Part shown: positions 9,595 to 21,287 of the stretch, piece by piece | How positions within the stretch are numbered: position 1 is the first letter of the stretch | Layout of the letters: the number at the start of each line of letters is the position of its first letter | Assembly: GCA_004214175.1 (NCBI GenBank) | Contig: SGZH01000001.1 | Location: 1-64,000 of the forward strand | Length of the DNA stretch: 64,000 bases | Reading direction: 5' to 3' | Origin: Flavobacteriales bacterium | GTDB taxonomy: Bacteria > Bacteroidota > Bacteroidia > Flavobacteriales > Flavobacteriaceae | Notes under the pieces: model-generated | Told to the model about the DNA's origin: nothing | Databases searched by the model: none | Seen by the model: only the letters and a program-made list of their open reading frames with translations | Position numbers and translations under genes: made by a program

Positions 9595-11022
9595 TTACAA
9601 GGTTAACTTTTTATTGAGATCCTCTACATATTTTCTAAATTGCTTGTCAGTACTAGACAAATTATCAACTGTTTTGCAGGCATGTAAAACAGTAGCGTGG
9701 TCTCGTTTCCCGATTTGAGATCCAATCGAAGCTAGTGATGCTTTGGTAAGTTTCTTGGCAAAAAACATTGCAAGTTGTCTAGCTTGAACTATATGTCTTT
9801 TACGTGTTTTGGACTGTAATGTATCTACGTTCATTTGAAAATACTCACTTACAATTTTTTGAATGTAATCAATTGATACTTCACGACTAGTATTCTTCAC
9901 ATAATTATCAACTATTCTTTTTGCGAGATCTATAGTGATTTCCTTTTTATTAAATGAAGAATGTGCAATTAAGGATATGATTGCTCCTTCTAACTCTCGT
10001 ATGTTGGTTTTTATATTATTGGCCAGGAACTCAACAATATCTTCAGGCATTTGTACGCCATCTCTATAAAGTTTATTCTTGATGATAGCGATTCTAGTTT
10101 CATAATCTGGATGATTTAATTCGGCAGATAAGCCCCATTTAAATCTTGATAGTAAACGTTGTTCGATATCAATCATATCAACAGGTGCCTTGTCACTTGT
10201 TAAAATTACTTGTTTACCATTTTGGTGTAAATGATTAAAAATATGGAAGAAAACGTCTTGTGTACCCGCTTTTCCTGAAAGCAGTTGAATATCGTCAACA
10301 ATTAAAATATCAATAATTTGATAAAAATGAATAAAATCGTTCCTATTATTTTTCTTAACCGATTCAATATACTGTTGGGTGAATTTTTCAGCTGAAATAT
10401 ATAGAACTGTTTTTTCAGGATATTTATCTTTTATTTCTACACCAATTGCATGAGCTAGGTGAGTTTTTCCTAATCCGACTCCTCCAAAAATTAATAGTGG
10501 GTTGAAAGAAGTTCCACCAGGTTTATTAGCCACGGCCATTCCGGCGGATCTAGCAAGTCTGTTTGAATCTCCTTCAAGGAAATTTTCAAAGCTATAATTT
10601 GGATTGAGTTGAGATTCAATTTTAACGTTACGTATCCCTGGAATAATAAAAGGATTTTTTAACAAGGGATTTTTATTTTTTATGGCAACATCAACTTCCT
10701 GAGATTTAAGATTGTTTCGGTTTGAGCTTGGAATCTTTTCAGTAAAAGGTTGTTTATTACCATAAGTATTTTCCATTTTTATGATGTACACTAATTTTGC
10801 TGTTTCTCCCAATTCTTTGGTTAGAGCCACTTTTAAAATTTTTACGTAGTGTTCTTCTAACCATTCGTAAAAAAATTTACTTGGAACCTGAACACTTAAT
10901 GCGTCATCAGTAAGTTTTACAGCTTTGATTGGTTCAAACCAAGTTTTAAAAGCTTGAGCGGTAATATTATCTTTTATAAATGTGAGACACTTGTCCCAAA
11001 CCAATGCGGCAGATTTGCTCAT
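9595..11022 (-). CDS. dnaA: Chromosomal replication initiator protein DnaA (ATG start MSKSAALVW; track extends to TTG at 11034)
   Basis: GGVGLGKTHLAHAIG Walker A, LIVDDIQLLSGK Walker B, C-terminal RKRHIVQARQLAMFFAKKLT...IGSQIGKRDHATVLHACKTV box-binding domain. Confidence 0.98.
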   Translation of the reverse strand: MSKSAALVWDKCLTFIKDNITAQAFKTWFEPIKAVKLTDDALSVQVPSKFFYEWLEEHYVKILKVALTKELGETAKLVYIIKMENTYGNKQPFTEKIPSSNRNNLKSQEVDVAIKNKNPLLKNPFIIPGIRNVKIESQLNPNYSFENFLEGDSNRLARSAGMAVANKPGGTSFNPLLIFGGVGLGKTHLAHAIGVEIKDKYPEKTVLYISAEKFTQQYIESVKKNNRNDFIHFYQIIDILIVDDIQLLSGKAGTQDVFFHIFNHLHQNGKQVILTSDKAPVDMIDIEQRLLSRFKWGLSAELNHPDYETRIAIIKNKLYRDGVQMPEDIVEFLANNIKTNIRELEGAIISLIAHSSFNKKEITIDLAKRIVDNYVKNTSREVSIDYIQKIVSEYFQMNVDTLQSKTRKRHIVQARQLAMFFAKKLTKASLASIGSQIGKRDHATVLHACKTVDNLSSTDKQFRKYVEDLNKKLTL

Positions 11023-11226
11023 AATTGTATCCAAGGTATTCGTTATTTAAAAAATCTTTTTTTGAAAAGAAAATGATTATCCCCAGAACAATTTCTTTAC
11101 TATGCAAATATGTGAACAAAAAAGTTAAAAAAAAAACACTTTAGCTATTGAATTTTTATTTTTTTTTTCTGATATTAAGGGCATAATATTTTTACTACAA
11201 AAACCTTCTTATTATTTCCTTTTTTT

Positions 11227-11622
11227 TTGAAAAATTCTGTAACAAATTTACGTGTTCGTTATTCTGAAACCGACCAAATGGGTATAGTTTATTATGGTAA
11301 TTATGCTCAATACCTAGAACAAGGGAGAACCGATTGGTTACGGTCTTTAGGTTTTACCTATAAATATATGGAAGAAAATCAAGTTATGTTACCAGTGGTT
11401 AACCTCAATATTGACTATAAGAAACCTGCAAAATATGATGATCTACTAACAATTAAAACATCTTTATTGGAAATCCCTTCAATAAAAATTAAATTTTACT
11501 ATGAAATTCAAAATCAGAATAATGAGCTTTTAGTTACCGCCACGACCTCTTTAGTATTTTTAGATAGTATTACACGAAAATTAATAAAAGCACCTAATTA
11601 TTTATTAGAAAAGCTTCTGTAA
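11227..11622 (+). CDS. YbgC-type acyl-CoA thioesterase (hot-dog fold)
   Basis: RVRYSETDQMGIVYYGNYAQYLEQGRTDWLR. Confidence 0.93.
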   Translation: MKNSVTNLRVRYSETDQMGIVYYGNYAQYLEQGRTDWLRSLGFTYKYMEENQVMLPVVNLNIDYKKPAKYDDLLTIKTSLLEIPSIKIKFYYEIQNQNNELLVTATTSLVFLDSITRKLIKAPNYLLEKLL

Positions 11623-11626
11623 ATAA

Positions 11627-12241
11627 TTAGTTACCCTTTTTTTTTATCAATATTTTGTATGTATTATTAAAACGCTTAAAAACTTTATCAGCTTCTTTTT
11701 TTCTAACTGATATGGTATATATACAATTTAAGTCCAATTTTTGATGAATAATTGAAATATTTTCTTCTTTTATAATTCGCATAACTTTATCTATTTCTGG
11801 ATAATCAAATTGTAAAACAAACTCTTCATTTATTGTTTTTTTTATAATCTCTGAATTTTCTAAAGCTAGTTTTGCAGCTGTTTTATAGGCTTTCATTAAA
11901 CCACCAATCCCTAGTTTTATACCTCCAAAATACCGAACTACAACTACTAAAATATTAGTGACTTCAAAAGCTTGCAATTGTCCATATATAGACATTCCTG
12001 CAGTATTGGTAGGTTCTCCATCATCATTAGCTCTATAGTTTTCATATTTTGTTCCTAATTGCCATGCATAACACCAATGGCGTGCACTGTGGTGTTTTTT
12101 TTTTAGTAAATCTAAATGGTTTTTGATATCATTTTCGTTGGTGATAGAAAAAGTATAACTATAAAATTTACTTCCTTTATCTTTTAATAGCATTCCTTTG
12201 GAATTTTTTAAAATTGTCTTGTATGTATCTATATTTTCCAA
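11627..12241 (-). CDS. YigZ/IMPACT family protein
   Basis: GSKFYSYTF...HHSARHWCYAW...RANDDGEPTNTAGMSIYGQL...VVVRYFGGIKLGIGGL. Confidence 0.94.
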   Translation of the reverse strand: MENIDTYKTILKNSKGMLLKDKGSKFYSYTFSITNENDIKNHLDLLKKKHHSARHWCYAWQLGTKYENYRANDDGEPTNTAGMSIYGQLQAFEVTNILVVVVRYFGGIKLGIGGLMKAYKTAAKLALENSEIIKKTINEEFVLQFDYPEIDKVMRIIKEENISIIHQKLDLNCIYTISVRKKEADKVFKRFNNTYKILIKKKGN

Positions 12242-12242
12242 A

Positions 12243-13106
12243 CTAAAGTGAAATGAGAATGATACTCAGTATCGCAAGAAATATTCCTATCCAGTTATCT
12301 CTGATAAGTTTTTCTTTAAATAAAAGTATACCAGTAAAAGTAGAAAGAGTCACTATCGCTACGTTATTAATTGCAAAAATACCAGAGCTTTCAAGAATAT
12401 CGCTTCGTAAAGCTTTGACTAAAAAATATATAGAGAAATAATTAGGAATTCCTAAGCATATTCCAGCTACGATATTTTTGAAATCAAATTTAAAATTTCC
12501 TTTTACTACCTGAAATCCAATAAATATTAAACCAAAAAGAGCAGCAGCTAAAAAAATTGTAGCTGAAAATAATGGAACATCATTATGGGCTACATAGGTG
12601 TCCTCTAAAAATTTAATACTCGTATCAATGACGCCACTACCAATAAAAACTGAGATAGGCAAAAAAAGTAATTTTCTTTCTATGCGAATACCCGAATCAG
12701 ATTTATTTGAAGCTAAGTAGACAGCTACTAAGGCTATTATGATTCCTGTCAACTTAATACCATTTAAACTTTCTTTATAATAAGAAAGTCCAAATAGCAC
12801 GGGTATAACAACACTCATTTTTGTAGCTATTGAAACGACTGAAAGCCCACTTCGCTGGGTAGTAATTGCCATTAAATTAAAAACGATTATAAAAAGAGCC
12901 CCAAGTATTAAAGTGAAATAAAACCAATCTAAACTTGGTATTTGAGATATCTGTACTTGTCCATCGTATGCAATCATTCCGGTAATAAACGCAACAAAAT
13001 AATTAACTACAATGGCTTGTAAAATATTAATATTAAATCTCTCAAAATACTTAAAGTTTATAAAAATTATCGTCGATGCCAAAATGCTAAGTACTAAGTA
13101 AATCAA
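12243..13106 (-). CDS. EamA/DMT-superfamily transporter
   Basis: About 10 predicted TM segments with internal duplication typical of EamA proteins. Confidence 0.85.
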   Translation of the reverse strand: MIYLVLSILASTIIFINFKYFERFNINILQAIVVNYFVAFITGMIAYDGQVQISQIPSLDWFYFTLILGALFIIVFNLMAITTQRSGLSVVSIATKMSVVIPVLFGLSYYKESLNGIKLTGIIIALVAVYLASNKSDSGIRIERKLLFLPISVFIGSGVIDTSIKFLEDTYVAHNDVPLFSATIFLAAALFGLIFIGFQVVKGNFKFDFKNIVAGICLGIPNYFSIYFLVKALRSDILESSGIFAINNVAIVTLSTFTGILLFKEKLIRDNWIGIFLAILSIILISL

Positions 13107-13130
13107 AATTAATTTTTTAAATGAGTTAAT

Positions 13131-13748
13131 TTAAGCGATTAAGTGAGTATTTATTTTGAATAAATCTATAATATCTTCCTTTTTTGGTGAAATATTCCAT
13201 ACTTGAATTCCTAATTTTTTTGCAGCTATAATATTTTCTAAAGTATCGTCAATAAAAAAACACTCGTGAGGATCAATATTATGAGTTTTAAGAATAAATT
13301 CATAAATATTCTTATCAGGCTTTCGTAAATTGATTTCTTGAGAAAGGTAAAAAGCATTAAAACAATTTTTAAAACGATCATATCTTTTCAAAGTCATATT
13401 TTCGATTACTTTTTCAATATGAAGATGATTGGTATTACTTAACAAAATTAGTTGATACTGTTTCGAATTTGCTAGATTCTCTAAAAACTTAAGTTTGTAT
13501 TCAGGAAAAGATAAAATAATGGAATTCCAAGCTTCAGAAAGTTGCTTTTTTGAAATCCAAGGAAATTTTTTATGATACCACTCTAAAAATTGTGTGGTAT
13601 CTATTTTACCCATTTCATATTGTTTATTGATTTCCATCATTTCATTTGAAAAAGAATGAATTCCGAGTTTTTTCATCTCTATACCTGGAGCTTCTTTGTC
13701 CAAATTTATAAATACATCGCCAAAATCAAATAGGAGGGTTTTAATCAT
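13131..13748 (-). CDS. HAD-superfamily hydrolase (subfamily IA-like)
   Basis: LLFDFGDVFINLD motif I, LILLSNTNHLH motif II, KPDKNIYEFIL, CFFIDDTLENIIAAKKLGIQVW motif IV. Confidence 0.93.
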   Translation of the reverse strand: MIKTLLFDFGDVFINLDKEAPGIEMKKLGIHSFSNEMMEINKQYEMGKIDTTQFLEWYHKKFPWISKKQLSEAWNSIILSFPEYKLKFLENLANSKQYQLILLSNTNHLHIEKVIENMTLKRYDRFKNCFNAFYLSQEINLRKPDKNIYEFILKTHNIDPHECFFIDDTLENIIAAKKLGIQVWNISPKKEDIIDLFKINTHLIA

Positions 13749-14778
13749 TTAATAGAATTTTTAAAATATCTTTTCCAATTTTAATTTCCGATACCTTTTG
13801 ACCTTTTATTGAAGGAGCTTTTGTTCCTTCATTAAAAAGAGGAGTACCCTTAAAAATTCTAGCTTCATCCCAAAGGTTATGACTAATAAATGTCTGAAGT
13901 GTTTTTGTGCCACCTTCAACTATTAACGATTGGACTTTATGCTTATAAAGTAAATCACAAATTTGATGTGTTGTGTTTTTAGAAAAATCAATAAGATTAT
14001 AAGAAAGATTAAATTTATTTTTTTTCTCAATTTCAGTAACAATAATAGTTTTATTACTACAATCAAAAATAGTTGCGTCAAATGGAATTTTTAATTTTTT
14101 GTCAATAACTATTCTAATCGGAGAACTTCCAAACCAATCTCGGGTTGTTAAACACGGATTATCTTTTAATATAGTTTTCGTACCAACTAAAATTGCCTGT
14201 TCTTGTGACCTCCACTGGTGTACTAACTGCCTAGAATTTTTATTAGTAATCCAAACAGGTTTTTTTTTAGTTTTAAATTTAGGCGAAATGAAACCATCTT
14301 GTGTTTCTGCCCATTTTAATATGATATAAGGACGTTTTTTACCAAAAAAAGTAAAAAACCGTTTGTTTAGATCATTACAGTCATTTTTTAAAACCCCTTG
14401 AATTACGTTACAACCATTTTCTTTTAATAGCGCTATGCCTTTACCTGACACTTTTGGATTTGGATCTTTACTACCAATTACTACATTTTTAATTCCTTTT
14501 TCGATAATTAAATTGGCACAAGGAGGTGTTTTACCAAAGTGAATGCATGGTTCTAAATTCACATAAATAGTTGCTTTCGTTAGTAATTTTTGATTTTTCA
14601 CACTATCAATTGCATTTACCTCCGCATGTGACTTACCGGATTGTTTATGCCAACCTTCTCCTATAATTTTATCCTTATATACAACGACACTACCTACTAA
14701 AGGATTTGGATAGGTTGTCCCCAATCCATTTTTAGCTAGTTGTATACACCGCATCATGTATTTTTCATGTATATTCAC
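13741..14778 (-). CDS. ribD: Bifunctional diaminohydroxyphosphoribosylaminopyrimidine deaminase / 5-amino-6-(5-phosphoribosylamino)uracil reductase; probable GTG start at 14778
   Basis: MMRCIQLAKNGLGTTYPNPLVGSVVV, HAEVNAI, EPCIHFGKTPPCANLII; C-terminal reductase domain VEGGTKTLQTFI. Track ORF runs to ATG at 14805, but (V)NIHEKYMMRC fits the usual N-terminus. Confidence 0.95.
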   Translation of the reverse strand: MNIHEKYMMRCIQLAKNGLGTTYPNPLVGSVVVYKDKIIGEGWHKQSGKSHAEVNAIDSVKNQKLLTKATIYVNLEPCIHFGKTPPCANLIIEKGIKNVVIGSKDPNPKVSGKGIALLKENGCNVIQGVLKNDCNDLNKRFFTFFGKKRPYIILKWAETQDGFISPKFKTKKKPVWITNKNSRQLVHQWRSQEQAILVGTKTILKDNPCLTTRDWFGSSPIRIVIDKKLKIPFDATIFDCSNKTIIVTEIEKKNKFNLSYNLIDFSKNTTHQICDLLYKHKVQSLIVEGGTKTLQTFISHNLWDEARIFKGTPLFNEGTKAPSIKGQKVSEIKIGKDILKILLND

Positions 14779-14805
14779 AATGTAAAAATACATCGATTTA
14801 TTCAT

Positions 14806-15297
14806 ATGAACACAGCAATTATTCGTCCTATTTTAAAAAAAGATAATCCTCAAATTGCTAGGGTAATACGAAAGGTTTTAATTGATCTTGGCGTTCCAAA
14901 AATTGGTACTGCGTATGCAGATATTACACTGGATTCAATATATGAGGCATATCAGAAGCCAAAAGCTATTTATTTTGTAATAGATTTAAACGGAAAAATA
15001 ATAGGAGGAGGAGGAATTTCACAACTAGACAATTGTGAGGAAAATATTTGTGAATTACAAAAAATGTATTTTTTAGAGGAAGCAAGGGGATATGGTTTAG
15101 GAACAAAAATGATTAATCTTTGTATTGAGAAAGCAAAAGATTTTATGTTTGAAAAATGTTATTTAGAAACTATGACTTATATGAAAGTTGCTCAAAAATT
15201 ATATTTAAAAAATGGATTTGAGTATTTAGATGCCCCAATTGGAAATACTGGTCATTATTCCTGTCCAATTCATATGTTAAAAAATATTCAAGTTTGA
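14806..15297 (+). CDS. GNAT family N-acetyltransferase (ATG start at 14806)
   Basis: MNTAIIRPILKKDNPQIARVIR...GGGGISQL...LQKMYFLEEARGYGLGTKMINLCIEKAK. Confidence 0.9.
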   Translation: MNTAIIRPILKKDNPQIARVIRKVLIDLGVPKIGTAYADITLDSIYEAYQKPKAIYFVIDLNGKIIGGGGISQLDNCEENICELQKMYFLEEARGYGLGTKMINLCIEKAKDFMFEKCYLETMTYMKVAQKLYLKNGFEYLDAPIGNTGHYSCPIHMLKNIQV

Positions 15298-16172
15298 CTA
15301 TAGAGAAATTTAGAAATCATTTTATAAATTTATTAGAAGATTTATATCCAATTGAAGAACTAAGATCATTCTTTTATTTGATAGCTGAAAAACAACTCAA
15401 TTTATCAAGAATAAATATTGCACTCCAGCTTAATGATGAACTAACACTTAAAGAACAATTTAATTTCTATCAAGCTATAGATCGTTTAAGAAATCATGAG
15501 CCTATTCAATATATAATAGGTGAAACTGAGTTTTTTGGACTGCCTATCAAAGTAAATAATCAAGTCTTAATTCCTAGACCTGAAACAGAAGAATTAGTTG
15601 CTTGGATAATTGAAGATACAAACCAAAAAGAAACTACTGTTCTTGATATAGGTACCGGAAGTGGATGTATTGCAATAGCGCTAGCTAAAAGATTAAATAA
15701 TGCTGTTGTCTCCGCAATCGATATTTCAAGTAGTGCATTAGAAGTGGCAAAAAAAAACACATTAATAAATAATGTGAATGTAAAATTTAGTAGAATTGAT
15801 ATGCTTCATTTTGAAGATGACTTAACACTTCAACATGAATGGGATTCAAAATTTGATATTATTGTTTCCAATCCACCCTATGTTAGAATACAAGAAAAAG
15901 AGTTAATGAAATCAAATGTAATTGATCATGAACCTAATTTAGCTTTATTTGTTGAAGATGATGATCCATTATTGTACTATAGAAAAATATCTCAATTAAG
16001 TAAACAGTATTTAAAACATAATGGAATACTTTATCTTGAAATAAATGAATACCTTAGTAATGAGATGAAAAAAATGTTAGTTGAAGAGGGTTTTAACCAC
16101 CTTCAATTGAAGAAAGATATGTTTGGAAAAAATAGAATGATAAAATGTTGTTTATATGCGAAAACTAGATAG
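15294..16172 (+). CDS. prmC: Peptide chain release factor N5-glutamine methyltransferase (HemK)
   Basis: QYIIGETEFFGLPIKVNNQVLIPRPETEELV, LDIGTGSGCIAIALAK, DIIVSNPPYV. Confidence 0.97.
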   Translation: MTIEKFRNHFINLLEDLYPIEELRSFFYLIAEKQLNLSRINIALQLNDELTLKEQFNFYQAIDRLRNHEPIQYIIGETEFFGLPIKVNNQVLIPRPETEELVAWIIEDTNQKETTVLDIGTGSGCIAIALAKRLNNAVVSAIDISSSALEVAKKNTLINNVNVKFSRIDMLHFEDDLTLQHEWDSKFDIIVSNPPYVRIQEKELMKSNVIDHEPNLALFVEDDDPLLYYRKISQLSKQYLKHNGILYLEINEYLSNEMKKMLVEEGFNHLQLKKDMFGKNRMIKCCLYAKTR

Positions 16173-16725
16173 TATATGTGTTTTCTGTGGAAGTAAAGAG
16201 GGAAACGATCAGAAGATTATTGATGTGGCTTCTGAATTAGGGCATTCACTCGCTAAACATGATATTACCTTGATTTATGGTGCTGCAAAAATTGGAATTA
16301 TGGGATTAGTGGCAAAAGCAACATTGTCAAAAAATGGAAACGTAATAGGGATTATACCTAAATTCCTTAAAATCAAAGAAGTAGTACATTTAGGCTTAAG
16401 TGAACTTATTGTTACGGAAAATATGCATGAACGTAAAATGTTAATGCAAGATAAAAGTGATGGTTTTATCACTCTTCCTGGAGGTATAGGAACTTTCGAG
16501 GAGCTATTTGAGATTTTAACATGGTTGCAGTTGGGTCTTCATTCCAAGCCAATAGGTTTACTCAATGTAAATCATTACTATGATGATTTAATATTAATGA
16601 TGGAGAAAATGGTTAGAAAAGATTTTTTAGCAATTGAGAACTTAGAACTATTAATTGTAGACGATCAAATTGATCGTCTTTTGGGAAAAATGAAAAACTT
16701 TAAAAATCCACAAAAACCCAAGTGA
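16156..16725 (+). CDS. LOG-family protein (TIGR00730 Rossmann fold; cytokinin-riboside phosphoribohydrolase-like)
   Basis: ICVFCGSKEGND, GFITLPGGIGTFEELFEILTW (PGGxGTxxE). Confidence 0.95.
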   Translation: MRKLDSICVFCGSKEGNDQKIIDVASELGHSLAKHDITLIYGAAKIGIMGLVAKATLSKNGNVIGIIPKFLKIKEVVHLGLSELIVTENMHERKMLMQDKSDGFITLPGGIGTFEELFEILTWLQLGLHSKPIGLLNVNHYYDDLILMMEKMVRKDFLAIENLELLIVDDQIDRLLGKMKNFKNPQKPK

Positions 16726-16794
16726 ATTAATAGAAAAAGTTTAATGCATTAAACATTACAATTCTTGATTGTAAATTACTTTTTTCACCATTAA

Positions 16795-16820
16795 ACGGTC
16801 TTAATAAGATCGTCTTTTTT
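16795..16820 (+). terminator. Rho-independent terminator between the LOG-family gene and ligA
   Basis: ACGGTCTT-AAT-AAGATCGT (one G:U pair) followed by CTTTTTTG. Confidence 0.7.
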
Positions 16821-16866
16821 GTTTATAAACAGTTCTTCTATTATTGATTGTTTTGATTTTGAATTT

Positions 16867-16874
16867 TATATTTG
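16867..16874 (+). promoter_or_regulatory. -7 element TATATTTG of ligA, with -33 TTG at 16844-16846
   Basis: TTG-N20-TATATTTG, 4 nt upstream of ligA ATG. Confidence 0.6.
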
Positions 16875-16878
16875 TTAA

Positions 16879-18873
<1,995 letters not shown>

Positions 18874-18929
18874 ATTAACAATAGCAAAATTTAAAAAGGT
18901 GTATTTTTGTATATGTAATTTTTTAGCAA

Positions 18930-19448
18930 GTGTTTAAAAGAATAAAAAAAATATTTTTTAAGAAGCATATAACGAAAAACCTCAAAAATAGGACTATGTT
19001 CGATGTTAATGATTCTCTAACAACAATAGGTTTTTTGGTAAATGAAGATGATAATATTGACTTTGAGATTTTTTTTGATATGTCAAGCACTTTAGGAGTA
19101 CACCAAAAAGATATAAAAATATTTTCTTTTTTAGATATTAAAACAAAAACACCAACTCTCATTCAAAATCGGATATATAGTAATCATTTTAATTGGAGAG
19201 GTGAAATTAATAACAACAATGCTTTAGATTTTTTAAATACAAAATTGGATGTATTAGTAAGTTATTACAATACTAAAAATAATTATTTAAACTTGATGAC
19301 TTCCAAAAGTAAAGCGAAATTTAAAGTTGGTTTTAATGGTGTTGATGATCGATTATTTGATTTAATAATTAATGTTGACCCTCAAAAAAACCTGGAGGTT
19401 AAAAGCGAATTATTAAAATATTTTAAAGTATTAAACAAAATTAAATAG
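18930..19448 (+). CDS. Conserved flavobacterial hypothetical protein (DUF6913-like, ligA-dapA neighbourhood)
   Basis: 172-aa ORF on the same strand between ligA and dapA; SKAKFKVGFNGVDDRLFDLIINVDP resembles DUF6913 proteins. Confidence 0.7.
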   Translation: MFKRIKKIFFKKHITKNLKNRTMFDVNDSLTTIGFLVNEDDNIDFEIFFDMSSTLGVHQKDIKIFSFLDIKTKTPTLIQNRIYSNHFNWRGEINNNNALDFLNTKLDVLVSYYNTKNNYLNLMTSKSKAKFKVGFNGVDDRLFDLIINVDPQKNLEVKSELLKYFKVLNKIK

Positions 19449-19472
19449 TACTTTTTTTAAAAAAAGATAATA

Positions 19473-20357
19473 ATGAAAGAATTAGTAGGTACAGGGGTTG
19501 CTTTAGTTACTCCATTTAAAGAGGATTTATCTATAGATATTAATGCTTTAAGAAAAATTGTAAATTATAATATTGATAACGGAATCGACTATTTAGTTGT
19601 TTTAGGAACTACTGCTGAGAGTGCAACTCTCACAAAGCAGGAAAAAGAATTAGTTATAAAAACAGTTGTGAGCGTAAATAATGATAGGTTACCTTTAGTA
19701 TTAGGAATAGGAGGAAATGATACAAACGCCGTCATTGAGGAGATTAAAAATACAGATCTAACAAACTTTATTGCAATACTTTCTGTATCTCCATTTTACA
19801 ACAAGCCAACTCAAGAAGGAATTTTTCAACATTTTTCAGCAATTTCAAAAATTTCAAGTAAGCCTTTAATCATCTATAATGTACCTGGAAGAACATCTTC
19901 AAATATTGCTCCAGAAACAGTAAATAAACTAGCTAGAAATTACACTAACATTGTGGCTATAAAAGAAGCTGCCGGAGATCTGGTCCAAGCTATGAAATTA
20001 ATAGAAATTTGCCCAAAAGAATTTATGGTAATATCTGGTGATGACATGATTACTTTGCCAATGATTTTAGCTGGAGGATCAGGTGTTATATCTGTAATTG
20101 GTGAAGGGTTTCCCTATGAATTTTCACAGATGGTAAATTTTGGATTAAAAAAAGAAGTTGATAAAGCATATAAAATTCATTATCAACTTTCACCAATTAT
20201 CGATTATATATTTGAAGAGGGGAATCCAGCCGGAATAAAAGCAGTATTGAAAATAATAGGGCTTTGCGATGACTTTGTAAGACTTCCATTAGTTTCTGTT
20301 ACCAATCAGCTAAAAGAAAATATTGAATCTTTTATTTTAAACTTAAAAAAAAAATAA
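19473..20357 (+). CDS. dapA: 4-hydroxy-tetrahydrodipicolinate synthase
   Basis: [51 protein letters not shown]. Confidence 0.98.
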   Translation: MKELVGTGVALVTPFKEDLSIDINALRKIVNYNIDNGIDYLVVLGTTAESATLTKQEKELVIKTVVSVNNDRLPLVLGIGGNDTNAVIEEIKNTDLTNFIAILSVSPFYNKPTQEGIFQHFSAISKISSKPLIIYNVPGRTSSNIAPETVNKLARNYTNIVAIKEAAGDLVQAMKLIEICPKEFMVISGDDMITLPMILAGGSGVISVIGEGFPYEFSQMVNFGLKKEVDKAYKIHYQLSPIIDYIFEEGNPAGIKAVLKIIGLCDDFVRLPLVSVTNQLKENIESFILNLKKK

Positions 20358-20438
20358 TTACTTAAAAACCCCTATTAAATCAATTACTGTTCAAGAACTT
20401 TAGTCGATCAATAAGTTTTATACTATTTTAATTTTGAT

Positions 20439-20446
20439 TACTTTTG
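20439..20446 (+). promoter_or_regulatory. -7 element TACTTTTG upstream of bamD
   Basis: TAnnTTTGC match 18 nt upstream of the ATG at 20465; overlaps the upstream TTG used as start in the ORF track. Confidence 0.55.
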
Positions 20447-20464
20447 CACGATGTTTTTAAAACT

Positions 20465-21277
20465 ATGATAAAGAGTCTACCCATTATATTATTACTTCTT
20501 ATTTTTTCTTCATGTAGTGAATACCAGAAGATGTTAAAAAACCCAGATTCTGGCCTGAAATATACTATGTCTGAAAATTTGTATGATAAAGGTAAATATA
20601 AAAAAGCTTTAAAATTAATGGAGCAAATTGTTCCTGTATACAGAGGAAAACCGCAAGCAGAAAAATTAATGTTTATGTACGCAGACACCTACTACAAATT
20701 GGAAGATTATTACCTATCTGGTTATCAGTTTGAACGATTTGTTGCATCTTATCCAAAAAGCGATAGTTTAGAAACTGCAGCTTATTACTCAGCATCTAGT
20801 TATTATGAATTATCTCCTGTATATTCATTAGATCAAAAAGACACCTATATAGGATTGGAAAAACTTCAGGCATTTATAGATACATATCCAAATTCAAAAT
20901 ATCGAAAAGAAGCAAACAAAAAAGTTAAGGAGCTTACATATAAACTTCAGAAAAAAGATATAGAAGTTGCAATGCAGTATCTAAAAACAGGATTGGCCTT
21001 GAACAGTTATAAAAATTCGATAACTAGTTTTGAAAATTTTATTAGTGACCATCCTGGTTCAATCTTTAGAAAAGATGCTTATTTTGGAAGGTTTCAAGCT
21101 CAGTATGAATTGGCATTACAAAGTGTTCCAAAAAAAGTAGAAGACCGTCTACAAATAGCTATTGAATACTACAATGATTTTATTAAATATTACGGACAAA
21201 GTGAATTGGCTGAAAAAGCAAAAGAAATAAAAAAAGATCTAGATAAAAAAATAGAAATAATTAAAGTTTCAAGTTAA
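20465..21277 (+). CDS. bamD: Outer-membrane assembly lipoprotein BamD (ATG start at 20465)
   Basis: MIKSLPIILLLLIFSSCSEYQ lipobox; TPR-like YPKSDSLETAAYYSASSYYEL. Confidence 0.92.
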   Translation: MIKSLPIILLLLIFSSCSEYQKMLKNPDSGLKYTMSENLYDKGKYKKALKLMEQIVPVYRGKPQAEKLMFMYADTYYKLEDYYLSGYQFERFVASYPKSDSLETAAYYSASSYYELSPVYSLDQKDTYIGLEKLQAFIDTYPNSKYRKEANKKVKELTYKLQKKDIEVAMQYLKTGLALNSYKNSITSFENFISDHPGSIFRKDAYFGRFQAQYELALQSVPKKVEDRLQIAIEYYNDFIKYYGQSELAEKAKEIKKDLDKKIEIIKVSS

Positions 21278-21287
21278 AAATTACAAT

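Noticed and set aside
20444-20464. ORF-track start (TTG 20444) for BamD
   Set aside because: It falls inside the TACTTTTG -7 element; the ATG at 20465 gives a clean lipoprotein signal peptide.
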